Assembly (NCBI GenBank): GCA_031629035.1
Contig: JAVLUG010000016.1
Location: forward strand, 62,001-126,000
DNA: 64,000 nt
Source of the DNA: MVYY01 sp012517575
GTDB taxonomy: Bacteria > Bacteroidota > Bacteroidia > Bacteroidales > Paludibacteraceae
Direction of reading: 5' to 3'
Below are positions 7,776 to 17,473 of the stretch, piece after piece. The translations under genes were made by a program, and so were the position numbers. Under the pieces are notes generated by a model. The model made no database searches, was not told where the DNA came from, and worked only from the letters and a program-made list of their open reading frames with translations. Every line of letters starts with the position of its first letter. Positions within the stretch are counted from its first letter, which is position 1.

Positions 7776-8660
7776 CTAATTTAATTTAACAGTTAACAAA
7801 GGTGCTTTTATTTCTGATTCTGCGCTAACAGAAGGTAATGATCCTGTTTCAGCCCAATCTGCATTCGACGAAAAAACACCTATACCTATTTGATTTGCCA
7901 GTGTTGCAGGCAATAATTCTTTCACAATACTTGCTTCTAATTGAACTATTGTACCGCTTACTGTTTTGACTTCAGACATAGAAATAATACCACTACCTGC
8001 AGGAACTGCCTCAACCCATTCCCAACCATCTTGTGGCTTATCAGCTGGCCAGTTATAAACCGCAGCATCTGCCATACCTTCATTAAGAAAACCTTCAATC
8101 AAATAGTCTGCTCCACAAGGATCCCATAACCATGAATTACCTCCTGTAGCAGCGTTGTTATCTGAATTAATAAAAATATCCAGAGGTGCAACTTGTACCT
8201 GATCCAGTTTCAAATAAAAGTAAATGAAATTTTCATCAGCACAAACTTTCAATTCTTTTAAAGCTGTCAAAGAAGCACCTTCTGGAAGTGTTGCAGTTGC
8301 TAATTTATCAGCAGGGACATCAGACCAATCAGAAAAATTACCATCTATTTTAATAAGAGGCTTTGAAATAGAAACCTGATCAGTATAAGTACTACTTTCT
8401 CCATCATTCATGGCAGTCAATATTACTGTAAATGTACCCGAAGTTGAATAGAGATGAACCGGATTTTCTTCAGATGAAGTTGTATTGTCACCAAAATCCC
8501 AGGAATAGCTGGTTGCATTTTGTGACAAATTAGTAAAGAAAACACTGTCCCCATGAACTTCGTAAGAAAATAAAGCTTTCGGAACAACTTTATCCGAACT
8601 ACAAGCAGTTATTAATAGCGTAACTACTGCTAAAAACATTAAATTAATGATTTTTTTCAT
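7776..8660 (-). CDS. PKD plus CBM9-like surface lipoprotein (SusE position)
   Basis: A 294-aa lipoprotein with lipobox cysteine C20 (LLITAC). A PKD domain spans about residues 31-85 with the signature SYSWDFGD. After KPLIKIDGNFSDW (about 97-110) comes a domain beginning with the IDG-x-x-x-DW motif that is typical of CBM9/DOMON-like carbohydrate-binding folds, reaching the C-terminus. It lies directly after susD, where SusE/SusF-type surface glycan-binding proteins usually stand. It probably helps hold the glycan at the cell surface. The ligand is not known. No catalytic motif is visible. Confidence 0.8.
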   Translation of the reverse strand: MKKIINLMFLAVVTLLITACSSDKVVPKALFSYEVHGDSVFFTNLSQNATSYSWDFGDNTTSSEENPVHLYSTSGTFTVILTAMNDGESSTYTDQVSISKPLIKIDGNFSDWSDVPADKLATATLPEGASLTALKELKVCADENFIYFYLKLDQVQVAPLDIFINSDNNAATGGNSWLWDPCGADYLIEGFLNEGMADAAVYNWPADKPQDGWEWVEAVPAGSGIISMSEVKTVSGTIVQLEASIVKELLPATLANQIGIGVFSSNADWAETGSLPSVSAESEIKAPLLTVKLN

Positions 8661-8711
8661 AATGATTTTAATTTTAAAAATTAATAAATAGAAATAATTT
8701 TAGAATTTGAA

Positions 8712-10397
8712 TTAATAATAATTTGGGTTTTGAGGAATTCCACTTACTGAGGTCTCATCAAAAGGAATAGGATACTGAATTTTATTATCTGTATAATTAA
8801 CAATTTCCCATGGATGAACTCCTGCATATCTTCGATCCATATTGTGTTTATTCCTGTAAATATCTATAGTTCGAAAACCTTCAAAAGACAATTCAAGACG
8901 ACGTTCATCTAGAACTATATCTAAAGCAGATAAATATCCACGAGGAGTCATGTTTTCTAATGTAAAGAGTTCATCCCCCGTTAAACCTGCCCTACGACGA
9001 ATGGTATTAACATCATCTAATGCTTCCTGTTTCTTTTCTAATTTGGCATAAGCTTCAGCCCTATTCAGTATTACTTCTGCCCAACGTATCATTACTGGTG
9101 AACTTAACATGGGGTCTCCATCTTGATAAGAAAATTTAGTTACGTAATAAATAGGGAATGAATTTCTATTTAACATTTTCTTTACTATCCGTACGGGTTG
9201 TTTTTCACCTTTCCACATAATATATTTTTGGGGATAAGTATTAACTATTTCTGTTTCTACATAAATTCTTTCAGAATTTTCAGTAAAATAATATTTCCCA
9301 GCATTACCATCAAAAGTAACATCTCGAATTTCATTCGATCGAAAATCATCGCCATCGCTTGCTACAGGCCAATATACCATATAATTTGAAGATGTTGAAC
9401 TATATTTGGGAACTACAAAGTTATAACGAATATCATTGGGGTATCTTTCATAAAGATTATTTAGAGGGTCAGAAGAATATACTTCACCCCAACCCATGCC
9501 ATCATTCAAATACATAGAAGCAATAGAAGATTGTCCTCTTGATTCGATAGAGGTATGCGCAATTGCCCATAGTGTTTCTTTTGAATTCAAGGCATTAGCA
9601 AAATATTTTGGGAAAGTTGCTGTAGGTTCTAACTTAGTTATAGGATCAGCACCATCTAACATCTCATTAACTAAATCTACAACTTCCTGATTCTTCTCCA
9701 TATAAAGATATACTCGGGTTAGTAAACCTTGCGCAGCTTCCTTTGAAGCATAACCAGCATTGCCTCTTCGTGTACCATTACTCATTAATCTTATGGCATT
9801 ATTTAAATCTGATACAATTTGATCATAAGTTTCTCCTACTGTAGCTCGCTCTGTAACCGAAGTGTCAGTACTTTTCCGTAATACAATTCCTAAATTGTCT
9901 CTTCCAAATGAATAAGGTTTTGCGTATAAAGTAACCAAATGAAGGAAACAAACTGCTCTTATAAAATAATTTTCACCTTTAAGATAATCCGATTGAACTG
10001 ATACGCCATCAGGTAATGATTCAATTACCGAATTAGCCCCATAAATTATTCTGTATGCAAGCCACCACAAAGTACTCACATTTTTTAAAGTTGGATCATT
10101 CTTATAACATGTAGCTTGATAAAGCACATCTTCAGTCCTTCCAGATAAACAAATATTATCACTTGGATATTCACTCATTTGAAGATAATGCCTAACATAG
10201 GAATTTCCACTTGCATATAGACCTCTATATTCAAATTCGTCTTTAAACATTGAATAATTTCCATCTGTTATATATACTGCACCTCCTGGATCTTTGGTTA
10301 TTTGTTCAGGAGTCATGGCATCGGAAGGAAAATAATCCAAATCGCATGAAACCATTATAAAAATAAATGGGACGAAAAATAAAAATAACTTTTTCAT
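8712..10397 (-). CDS. susD: SusD/RagB-family glycan-binding lipoprotein
   Basis: A 561-aa surface lipoprotein that caps the SusC channel and binds the incoming glycan. The signal peptide ends at C18 (IMVSC) and is followed by acidic residues DLD, which fits surface export in Bacteroidota. The helical TPR-like N-terminal half (SusD-like) and the C-terminal RagB/SusD domain are recognised by RWAEVILNRAEAYAKL, VNTIRRRAGL and LDERRLELSFEG in the expected order, ending with the usual IPFDE segment and P-x-N-x-x-Y tail. It lies 33 bases downstream of susC on the same strand, as always for this pair. Confidence 0.96.
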   Translation of the reverse strand: MKKLFLFFVPFIFIMVSCDLDYFPSDAMTPEQITKDPGGAVYITDGNYSMFKDEFEYRGLYASGNSYVRHYLQMSEYPSDNICLSGRTEDVLYQATCYKNDPTLKNVSTLWWLAYRIIYGANSVIESLPDGVSVQSDYLKGENYFIRAVCFLHLVTLYAKPYSFGRDNLGIVLRKSTDTSVTERATVGETYDQIVSDLNNAIRLMSNGTRRGNAGYASKEAAQGLLTRVYLYMEKNQEVVDLVNEMLDGADPITKLEPTATFPKYFANALNSKETLWAIAHTSIESRGQSSIASMYLNDGMGWGEVYSSDPLNNLYERYPNDIRYNFVVPKYSSTSSNYMVYWPVASDGDDFRSNEIRDVTFDGNAGKYYFTENSERIYVETEIVNTYPQKYIMWKGEKQPVRIVKKMLNRNSFPIYYVTKFSYQDGDPMLSSPVMIRWAEVILNRAEAYAKLEKKQEALDDVNTIRRRAGLTGDELFTLENMTPRGYLSALDIVLDERRLELSFEGFRTIDIYRNKHNMDRRYAGVHPWEIVNYTDNKIQYPIPFDETSVSGIPQNPNYY

Positions 10398-10430
10398 ATT
10401 AGTAGTATTTATTTGTTCTTAAAAAATATA

Positions 10431-13421
10431 TTAAAAACTCAATTCCAAACCAATTAAGAATTGGCGACTTACGGGATAGTGGTCTGTATAAAGTCCGGCA
10501 AGGGTATAATCTGAAGTTCTTAAACTAACTTCAGGGTCTGTACCTGAGAATTTTGTATAAGTAAATATGTTATCACCAGATAAGTACAATTTACACTGAT
10601 TGATATGCATTAATTTGAGATACTTGTCTGGGATAAGGTAACCCAAAGTTAAATTCTTAATTCTAATAAAACTTCCATCTTCTAAATATCTTGAAGAAAT
10701 GCTATTTGAAAGTTTATTGCCATTCATTACTAGTTTTGGGTGTGTAGCAATGTCTCCAGGCTTTTCCCATCTTGTCCATCCCAACTTATTTTTTTCCATG
10801 GATATTTGATTGTATCCTAAATAAGCGCCATCAGCATCTAGAGACATCCTATTATAATCATATATTTTATTCCCATAAGCGAAATTTGCATTAAAACTCA
10901 ATTGAAATGATTTAAATGTAAAATTATTCAACCAACCTCCACTAAATTTAGGCGTTGCCTTTCCAACAACCTGATAATCAGCCTCGTTAAAATTATTTGT
11001 AGGAACTCTGTCAACAATTTTTCCATTAGTATCGTACACCAATTTCTCCCATAAAGGATCGCCATTGGCAGGGTCAACTCCTAACCATTTTGGCATATAC
11101 CAACTATAAATGTCTTGTCCTCTTTTAACCTGTTGATTAACATTACTTCTGGATTGTAAAAAAGGTTTGTCGTTTGGTGTTGATGTTACTTCATTGGAAT
11201 TGAAACCCAAGTTAAATCCCATTTCCCATTTAAAAGAAGTAGTTTTTATATTGGTTGTGTTTAACTGAATTTCTACTCCCTGATTACGTACACTTCCAAT
11301 ATTTTCAGTTGTTTCAAAGAATCCTGTAGAAGGGGCTACTGGAACGTTTAATAAAAGATTTTTATTATTAATGTTGTATAGATCCAAGTTTATTTCAATA
11401 CTTTTCCATAGATTAATATCCATGCCAATTCCTGCCATATATGCAGATTCCCAACCTAAATATGGATTAGCAAGTCTATTGGGTATGGCTGCGACATTAT
11501 TTTGATAAGAACTATTCAATGAATAGGTGGACAAATATCTAAATGTTCCAATATTAGAATTTCCAGTGACACCATAACTTGTTCTCAATTTTAAGAATGT
11601 AATTAATTTATTATCCATTAAAAAATTTTCTTTGCTAAGTATCCACGAAGCTGCGCCTGAAGGAAAATACCCAATCCGATTTTTTGGCCCGAAAGTTGAA
11701 CTTGCATCTACTCGTAATGAGGCTGTTGCAAAATATTTTCCTTCATAACTATACTGAAGTTGCCCAAATGTTGACCAACTTCCACCAGGAATTTTATATC
11801 CTCCCACTCCGTAAACACTGCTAGCATTAAGAGCATCCATCCCATTTGGCATACCTATTCCCGAAGCCGAAGTATATTCAGAAGTATAATTACCATATTC
11901 CCATCCTAATAAACCATTAACTGAGTGCCCTTTTGAAGTAACATTTGCTTTTAATAAATTCGTAGTTCCAAAAGAGTTATTCAAAGAAATATTATTATAA
12001 AGATAACCTTTTGCATAATTTGGGTCATAAGTTCTTGGATCAATAAATTGAACGTTTTTGTATGTACTTTGGGCCATTCTGTTGGTAGTTGAAAAAGACA
12101 GCCAATCAAAAATTGACCAGTTTAATTGGAAATCTGCAGTTAATTCATTTGAACGAACTTTATTATAATTGTACTGTTCGCTATGTAATGCATTCCATTT
12201 GTCTTGTGAATACCATGGTTTCCCATTATCAGGTCTTACAGCTCCAGAAATTTTAATGATTTCTCCATTTTTATCATAAGGGATATCCCAAGGCATTTTA
12301 GTGTAAGCATCATTTAATGTTGTCCAACTTGAAGCTTCTCTATCGTTTGAATTGTTATATGCTATTCTAATATTCATGTCTAAATTTTTAAACAATTGGG
12401 TGTTTAAATTTAATCGAGAAGAAATTCTGTTAAAATAAGTATTAATTAGAGTTCCATCTTCATTATAATAATCCAAACTTAAAAAATATCCTGTTTTCCC
12501 AGTACTTCCAGATGCAGAAACATAGTAATCTTGAGTCATTCCATTTGAAAAGAATGCTTTTAACCAGTTGAAATCCTGAACCAACAGTTCGGTAGGACGT
12601 AACTGTTTGAATAATGAAGGACTATATAGTTTTTTATGCATGTAATAAAGTTCTTCCGAGTTCATTAATTTAAAATTTCCAAACAAAGGAGATTTTTGTC
12701 CTCCTCTCAATCTAAAATCGATTTTGGTTGGTTGGTTTTTTGCAGCAGATTTAGTTGTAACAACAATAACTCCACCCGATGCTGCTGCACCATATAATGC
12801 AGTAGCACCTGCATCCTTCAAGACAGTAATAGTTTCAACGTCATTCGGGTTGAATGTCCCTCCTGGAATGCCATCTACAACATAAAGAGGTTCATCATCA
12901 GCTGAAATTGAACCAGTACCTCTAATACGAATTTCAGCAGCAGCACCAGGTTGACCTGTTGCATTATATACAGTAACTCCTGCAACTTTACCTTGCAACA
13001 TGTTTCCAACATCAGAAGTAGTAACATCTGTTAACTGATTAGATGAAAGAGATACAACTGAACTGGACATTTCAGCTTTTTTCTGGCTTGAATACCCCAT
13101 AACAATAATTTCGTCCATCATAAAATTATCTGGTTCCAATGCCACATCAATCGTACTTTTTTTACTAACTTTTTCTTCAACCGATTTATATCCTACGTAA
13201 GAATATAACAATACAGCATTTGAAGGAACTTCAATAGAATATTTTCCATTAATATCTGTTACTGTTCCTTTTGAAGTACCTTTAATCAAAATGCTTACCC
13301 CTGGTAAAGGCTGTTTATCTTCAGCAGAAATAACCTTTCCTTGAATAACTGTCTGTGCAAATACTCCTATAGAAATACTGAGGAAACTTAAGCAGACAAA
13401 TAGGATTTTTTTTGTTCTCAT
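10431..13421 (-). CDS. susC: SusC/RagA-family TonB-dependent outer-membrane transporter
   Basis: A 996-aa outer-membrane protein that imports oligosaccharides with TonB energy. After the signal peptide (1-22) comes a carboxypeptidase-D-like regulatory domain (about 25-100, GKVISAEDKQPLPGVSI), then a TonB box-like IVMGYSSQKK (about 106-115) and a plug domain with LQGKVAGVTV, the GQPG turn, IRIRGTGS and PLYVVDGIPGG. The remainder is the beta-barrel, ending with GLELSF, whose terminal phenylalanine suits outer-membrane insertion. A long beta-barrel with YSYEGKYFATASLRVDAS also fits. Its partner susD follows after 33 bases. No anti-sigma/sigma pair or hybrid two-component sensor accompanies it. 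Confidence 0.97.
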   Translation of the reverse strand: MRTKKILFVCLSFLSISIGVFAQTVIQGKVISAEDKQPLPGVSILIKGTSKGTVTDINGKYSIEVPSNAVLLYSYVGYKSVEEKVSKKSTIDVALEPDNFMMDEIIVMGYSSQKKAEMSSSVVSLSSNQLTDVTTSDVGNMLQGKVAGVTVYNATGQPGAAAEIRIRGTGSISADDEPLYVVDGIPGGTFNPNDVETITVLKDAGATALYGAAASGGVIVVTTKSAAKNQPTKIDFRLRGGQKSPLFGNFKLMNSEELYYMHKKLYSPSLFKQLRPTELLVQDFNWLKAFFSNGMTQDYYVSASGSTGKTGYFLSLDYYNEDGTLINTYFNRISSRLNLNTQLFKNLDMNIRIAYNNSNDREASSWTTLNDAYTKMPWDIPYDKNGEIIKISGAVRPDNGKPWYSQDKWNALHSEQYNYNKVRSNELTADFQLNWSIFDWLSFSTTNRMAQSTYKNVQFIDPRTYDPNYAKGYLYNNISLNNSFGTTNLLKANVTSKGHSVNGLLGWEYGNYTSEYTSASGIGMPNGMDALNASSVYGVGGYKIPGGSWSTFGQLQYSYEGKYFATASLRVDASSTFGPKNRIGYFPSGAASWILSKENFLMDNKLITFLKLRTSYGVTGNSNIGTFRYLSTYSLNSSYQNNVAAIPNRLANPYLGWESAYMAGIGMDINLWKSIEINLDLYNINNKNLLLNVPVAPSTGFFETTENIGSVRNQGVEIQLNTTNIKTTSFKWEMGFNLGFNSNEVTSTPNDKPFLQSRSNVNQQVKRGQDIYSWYMPKWLGVDPANGDPLWEKLVYDTNGKIVDRVPTNNFNEADYQVVGKATPKFSGGWLNNFTFKSFQLSFNANFAYGNKIYDYNRMSLDADGAYLGYNQISMEKNKLGWTRWEKPGDIATHPKLVMNGNKLSNSISSRYLEDGSFIRIKNLTLGYLIPDKYLKLMHINQCKLYLSGDNIFTYTKFSGTDPEVSLRTSDYTLAGLYTDHYPVSRQFLIGLELSF

Positions 13422-13492
13422 GTTTTTAAATTTTAAAGATTTAAGATGTAATTTATTAAAATATTGTGGTGATAAAAGAAAAATCTGTATTT

Positions 13493-15541
13493 CTAGTAAA
13501 CTTGAATTAAATAATTATTTTTAAAAGAAGTTTTAATCACTGGGTTTGAACCATTGACACTAAATGTATTTTTTGAATCTGAAGTATATTCACAAACCGA
13601 GTAGTTCCTATTTTGTTCTAATCCTCTTAATTCAATATTCCCATTCCATTTATCTGCATAAAATGCGTAAAATAATGTATCCCCCTTCTGAATGACATGA
13701 GCTTCAGGCTTGTCATAAGCAATATCATAAAGATTTAAATAATTACCTTTTGAAAGCATTTTTTGGGAATAAATATTAATCCATTTTTTATAAATTTTTT
13801 CTTTATCAGGAGTTAACAAGTAGCTCCCTTTAACAAATGGATTATCCTTTGGATAAGTAAACTTAGAACCGACAACGCCACCTATTCCTATTTGAGAAGC
13901 AAAATCTATCCCGTTATCGCTAAGTTCAACATGATCGGCATAATATGCGATCTGATCATTGATAGCCTTATATGCTTTTCCCTTCAGTCTGATTTGCCTA
14001 CTTGATGTGGGATCAGAAGCAACAGCCTGATTCATAAATGGAATAATAAAATAATTCACAGCGCATCCGCAGGGACATATTTGAATTACAACATGAGGTT
14101 TATATTGTTGAGAAACATTCAAAATATTCTCAAAATAAGTAGGAAATTTTTCAACTGCTTGTTCTGGATAAGTTAGTTTACTTGCAGGGTTATAATCTGG
14201 TGGACAACAATTGAGATGCTGACCATCTATTTTGAGGCCATCAAAATTCCATTCCACCAAAAAACGATGCAAGAGATTGTTGGTATAGAGCTTTGTAACT
14301 TCATTAACAGGTGAAAGATAAAAACTATTCCACCATGTAATATACTGAGGAATACCCTCTTCAGTAAGTAATAGAACTTCTGGATGCTCTTTCAGTAATT
14401 TAGAACAAGGATCTGCTGCCAATGGTGCCCACCACAATTTTGCTTTTAAACCATAATTGTGAATTTCATCAGTTAATTTCCTTAAGTCATTATTTCCACC
14501 AGGGAAGCGTTCATTTACTTCCCAATCACCTTCAGCAATTTGATAACCATCATCTACATCTACCCATTTAAATCCTAATTCTTTTACTTTAGGGAGAGTA
14601 TTAATAATTTCTTTAATAGTAAACATTCTTTCATAACCCCATGCACACCATACAGGTTCAAATGCTTCAGGTTCTGACTTAGCAAATTTTAAATTTTTTT
14701 CTGATTGCATAAAATTAGAGAATTGTTTAAGTGGATTAAAAAAGTCACCAGTATGCAATTCTACAAAACTATCATAAGTGCGAATCGTATCGTTTTTACT
14801 AAATATTATAGGTTTAGAATATTCATATTGAAGTCCAAAAGTTGCATAGTCATTGTATTTGATCCATTTAACAGGCATAGAAATCATTTTTAAGGTAGTT
14901 TCCGTTAAACCTACTGCTAAACCTCCATCCTTTCTCCACATATTTACCATAGGAATTCCACCTCCATAATCCGAATTATTCATTCCCAAATAATTTTTTT
15001 GATTGAATCCTTGTTTTACCGGTAATATCCAATCTTTTCTTTGATTGCTTGAAGATGGCTGAAAAGACCACATCACAGTATCGTGATTCAATGGCATAAT
15101 CCTAATTTTATGATTTCCCCATGAATTCACAGTCAAAGTTTTGTTCCCTTTATTTACATAAAATGTCTTAAACAATAACATGTTGGAAAACTTCTCCGGA
15201 ATGGTAATTATTTGGTTTTTTTCGATATTAAATCCATCCTTTTGAAATTCACCTTTTAAAATGTAAACAACAGCATTTCCTTCTTTGCTTTTCTGTATGT
15301 TTACCAATTTGAATTTGTCAATTGATAATTCCTCAGCTCTAAGTTCATCGGAAGGATAAAAATTAGTATAAAATGGCTTTATATTTTTATCTAGAGAAGA
15401 AAATTTGACTTGCATCAAATCATTAATTTCCATTTTCAGTTCGCCATTGGTTATTATTACTTCTTTAGTACAAGAAGAGAAAAATAATATTATACCAATA
15501 AATGTTATTGTTAAATTTAAACGGGTATTCATTTTTGACAA
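13493..15541 (-). CDS. GH36-like alpha-galactosidase / alpha-N-acetylgalactosaminidase lipoprotein
   Basis: A 682-aa lipoprotein (lipobox C24, FFSSC) with an N-terminal beta-sandwich, a (beta/alpha)8 barrel from about residue 295 and a C-terminal beta domain, the order of clan GH-D enzymes. FKWVDVDDGYQ (324-334) and KLWWAPLAADP (368-378) line the barrel. The expected nucleophile is D439 in FDGLKIDG, and D510 in ASDPTSSR is the candidate acid/base. GH36 includes both alpha-galactosidases and alpha-N-acetylgalactosaminidases. The operon context favours the latter, but this is inference. Homology to known GH36 members looks distant. It lies 71 bases upstream of susC in the transcript and 11 bases after the amidohydrolase gene. 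Confidence 0.8.
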   Translation of the reverse strand: MSKMNTRLNLTITFIGIILFFSSCTKEVIITNGELKMEINDLMQVKFSSLDKNIKPFYTNFYPSDELRAEELSIDKFKLVNIQKSKEGNAVVYILKGEFQKDGFNIEKNQIITIPEKFSNMLLFKTFYVNKGNKTLTVNSWGNHKIRIMPLNHDTVMWSFQPSSSNQRKDWILPVKQGFNQKNYLGMNNSDYGGGIPMVNMWRKDGGLAVGLTETTLKMISMPVKWIKYNDYATFGLQYEYSKPIIFSKNDTIRTYDSFVELHTGDFFNPLKQFSNFMQSEKNLKFAKSEPEAFEPVWCAWGYERMFTIKEIINTLPKVKELGFKWVDVDDGYQIAEGDWEVNERFPGGNNDLRKLTDEIHNYGLKAKLWWAPLAADPCSKLLKEHPEVLLLTEEGIPQYITWWNSFYLSPVNEVTKLYTNNLLHRFLVEWNFDGLKIDGQHLNCCPPDYNPASKLTYPEQAVEKFPTYFENILNVSQQYKPHVVIQICPCGCAVNYFIIPFMNQAVASDPTSSRQIRLKGKAYKAINDQIAYYADHVELSDNGIDFASQIGIGGVVGSKFTYPKDNPFVKGSYLLTPDKEKIYKKWINIYSQKMLSKGNYLNLYDIAYDKPEAHVIQKGDTLFYAFYADKWNGNIELRGLEQNRNYSVCEYTSDSKNTFSVNGSNPVIKTSFKNNYLIQVY

Positions 15542-15552
15542 TTTTTTAAATA

Positions 15553-16641
15553 TTAATGAAATATTTTTTTTGCATTTTTATAATAAATCTTTTTCAATAC
15601 TTTATCAGGCAAATTGAAGCCATTGTAATACCAATGATAATTGTAATCAGGGATATAAAAATGTTCGTCATTTGTCTGTAAAATTCTTAAGATATTTCTA
15701 TACATTTCTTTGGTAGTCCCATTATCCGTTCCAAACAAAACTCTATCAGCGTATTGAATTAAAAAAGATCTGGTAGCACGAGGAGTACACGAAGATTCAG
15801 CCATTCTTCCCGCAATATCAATGTATAGGTTAGGATATTTATCTAACAATTTGCCTAAGCGAACTAAATCCTGATTCATGTTTAAATAATGACAGGCAAT
15901 AAAAATGGTTTTTGGATTAGCAGCTACAGCATTTTCAAATGATTTCATTAATTGCTCATAACCTAAACACCCAATTTGTGTAGTATCTACCTTCCATTTT
16001 GAAGCATTTATCAAACCATCATTATATCTGTCAATAGGTTGATACATCCAAATAGGTTCTGCTATATGAATAATGATAGGCATTTTGAGTTCCCCGCATT
16101 TTTCCAAAAGGGGTTTTAATTTGGGATTATCTAAATGAATATTGCGTCCTTCGGTTGGATAACCATATAAATCACCAAATCCTTTATCTCCCATTTCTCC
16201 AACCCCAACAGCACCTAATTTATGACATTTGACAAGAGATTCAATTGCTCGTTTCTCCCAATCAGGTTTATCAAAATCAGTATAATCAAAACTACAGCAG
16301 AAGGCAAATCTATTTTTATAAGGACTATATTTTTCAACAAATTTTTCAAAAGGTAATCCTATCCAACTACAACTAAGTAAATAAGTTTTTTCAATTCCGT
16401 ATTCGTCCATATTCTTAATCCATTCACGAATCTCATCGTCTGTTTTAGCATAATCATGAGAATGCGTATCTATTACCGGATATTTTGCAACTTTTACATT
16501 TGAAATCTGAATATTAAATATAGAATGAGGTTCATAATTTTTTAACAACAAAGTATCTTCCAGATTTTGTCCAAAACTAAAACTTGGGAAAAAACAAATA
16601 GAAAAGAGAAAAAATAATGTTCGTTTGATTAAAAGTTTCAT
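15553..16641 (-). CDS. Exported amidohydrolase-2 family metal-dependent hydrolase
   Basis: A 362-aa protein with a Sec signal peptide (1-24, ending SFG) and an amidohydrolase TIM barrel of the PF04909 type. Metal ligands are visible in order: the HxH of DTHSHDY (57-63), a histidine in PIIIHIAEP, a histidine in FIACHYLN and the aspartate in FGTDNGT. So it looks catalytically complete. The family contains decarboxylases and hydrolases of small aromatic and sugar-derived compounds, and the substrate here is unknown. It lies between the periplasmic GH36 gene and the cytosolic aldolase gene with short gaps (11 and 13 bases). A role as sugar deacetylase is conceivable but is not supported by motif. 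Confidence 0.78.
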   Translation of the reverse strand: MKLLIKRTLFFLFSICFFPSFSFGQNLEDTLLLKNYEPHSIFNIQISNVKVAKYPVIDTHSHDYAKTDDEIREWIKNMDEYGIEKTYLLSCSWIGLPFEKFVEKYSPYKNRFAFCCSFDYTDFDKPDWEKRAIESLVKCHKLGAVGVGEMGDKGFGDLYGYPTEGRNIHLDNPKLKPLLEKCGELKMPIIIHIAEPIWMYQPIDRYNDGLINASKWKVDTTQIGCLGYEQLMKSFENAVAANPKTIFIACHYLNMNQDLVRLGKLLDKYPNLYIDIAGRMAESSCTPRATRSFLIQYADRVLFGTDNGTTKEMYRNILRILQTNDEHFYIPDYNYHWYYNGFNLPDKVLKKIYYKNAKKIFH

Positions 16642-16654
16642 GGTTATATTATTT

Positions 16655-17473
16655 TTAAGTTGTTTTTACTATTTCGTATTTCTCTGTCAATAAGTTTACA
16701 ACAGCATCTATTGCTACTGGAAAAACTTTTCGCAAGTCAATTTCATCTGAATTCATTAAAACATTTTTTAAAGTTCGCATAAAAATATCTTTAATTTCAG
16801 TTGCTAAATTCACTTTGGAAATGCCATTCCGAATAGCTTCTTGAATCATTGTTTTCGGAATACCTGAACTTCCATGAAGAACCAATACTGTATTTATTGC
16901 TTGATGAATTTCTTTCAGACGTTCTATGTTTAATTTTGGAGCTGCTTTATAAAACCCATGAGCCGAGCCAATAGCAATTGCTAATGCGTCAACACCTGTT
17001 TGTTCAACAAATAACTTCGCCTCTTCTACAGCTGTAAAACCTCCTTCTTGCTCTTGTCCTAATTTTGCTATATAACCTAATTCTGCTTCTACGTTGGCAT
17101 TATATGCTTTTGCTCTCTTTACAACTTCCCGAGTAATTTTAACATTCTCTTCAAAATCTTTATCACTAGCGTCTATCATTACAGAATCAAAACCTGCATC
17201 TAAACATTGTTGAACCAAATCTATAGAATTTGCATGATCTAAATGTAGCCATCCCTCTATTTCATAATCTTTTAGTCCTTGGCGAGCCATTGAAACAGCC
17301 ATATTAAGTCCCATGTAATCAATAGAACTTTGGGTTAATTGAAGAATCGCTGCTGAATGAGTTTTTGATGCTGCAATTAAAATAGCCTTTAGTGTTTCAA
17401 GATTATAAAAATTTGTCGCTAAAATGGCAGCTCTATGAATTTGAGATTGTTTAAGTTTTTCTTGTATTGTCAT
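16655..17473 (-). CDS. kbaY: Class II tagatose-bisphosphate aldolase catalytic subunit (GatY/KbaY type)
   Basis: This enzyme cleaves tagatose 1,6-bisphosphate to dihydroxyacetone phosphate and glyceraldehyde 3-phosphate in the cytoplasm. The 272-aa length fits. The zinc site is visible as WLHLDHANS (about 81-89), the glutamate of VEAELGYI, the histidine of IGSAHGFYK and the histidine of VLHGSSGIP. VNLATEIK follows as in the family. Fructose bisphosphate aldolase is the alternative by fold, but the neighbouring GatZ-type subunit and AgaS argue for tagatose. The start overlaps the stop of the PfkB gene by four bases, indicating translational coupling. Confidence 0.87.
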   Translation of the reverse strand: MTIQEKLKQSQIHRAAILATNFYNLETLKAILIAASKTHSAAILQLTQSSIDYMGLNMAVSMARQGLKDYEIEGWLHLDHANSIDLVQQCLDAGFDSVMIDASDKDFEENVKITREVVKRAKAYNANVEAELGYIAKLGQEQEGGFTAVEEAKLFVEQTGVDALAIAIGSAHGFYKAAPKLNIERLKEIHQAINTVLVLHGSSGIPKTMIQEAIRNGISKVNLATEIKDIFMRTLKNVLMNSDEIDLRKVFPVAIDAVVNLLTEKYEIVKTT

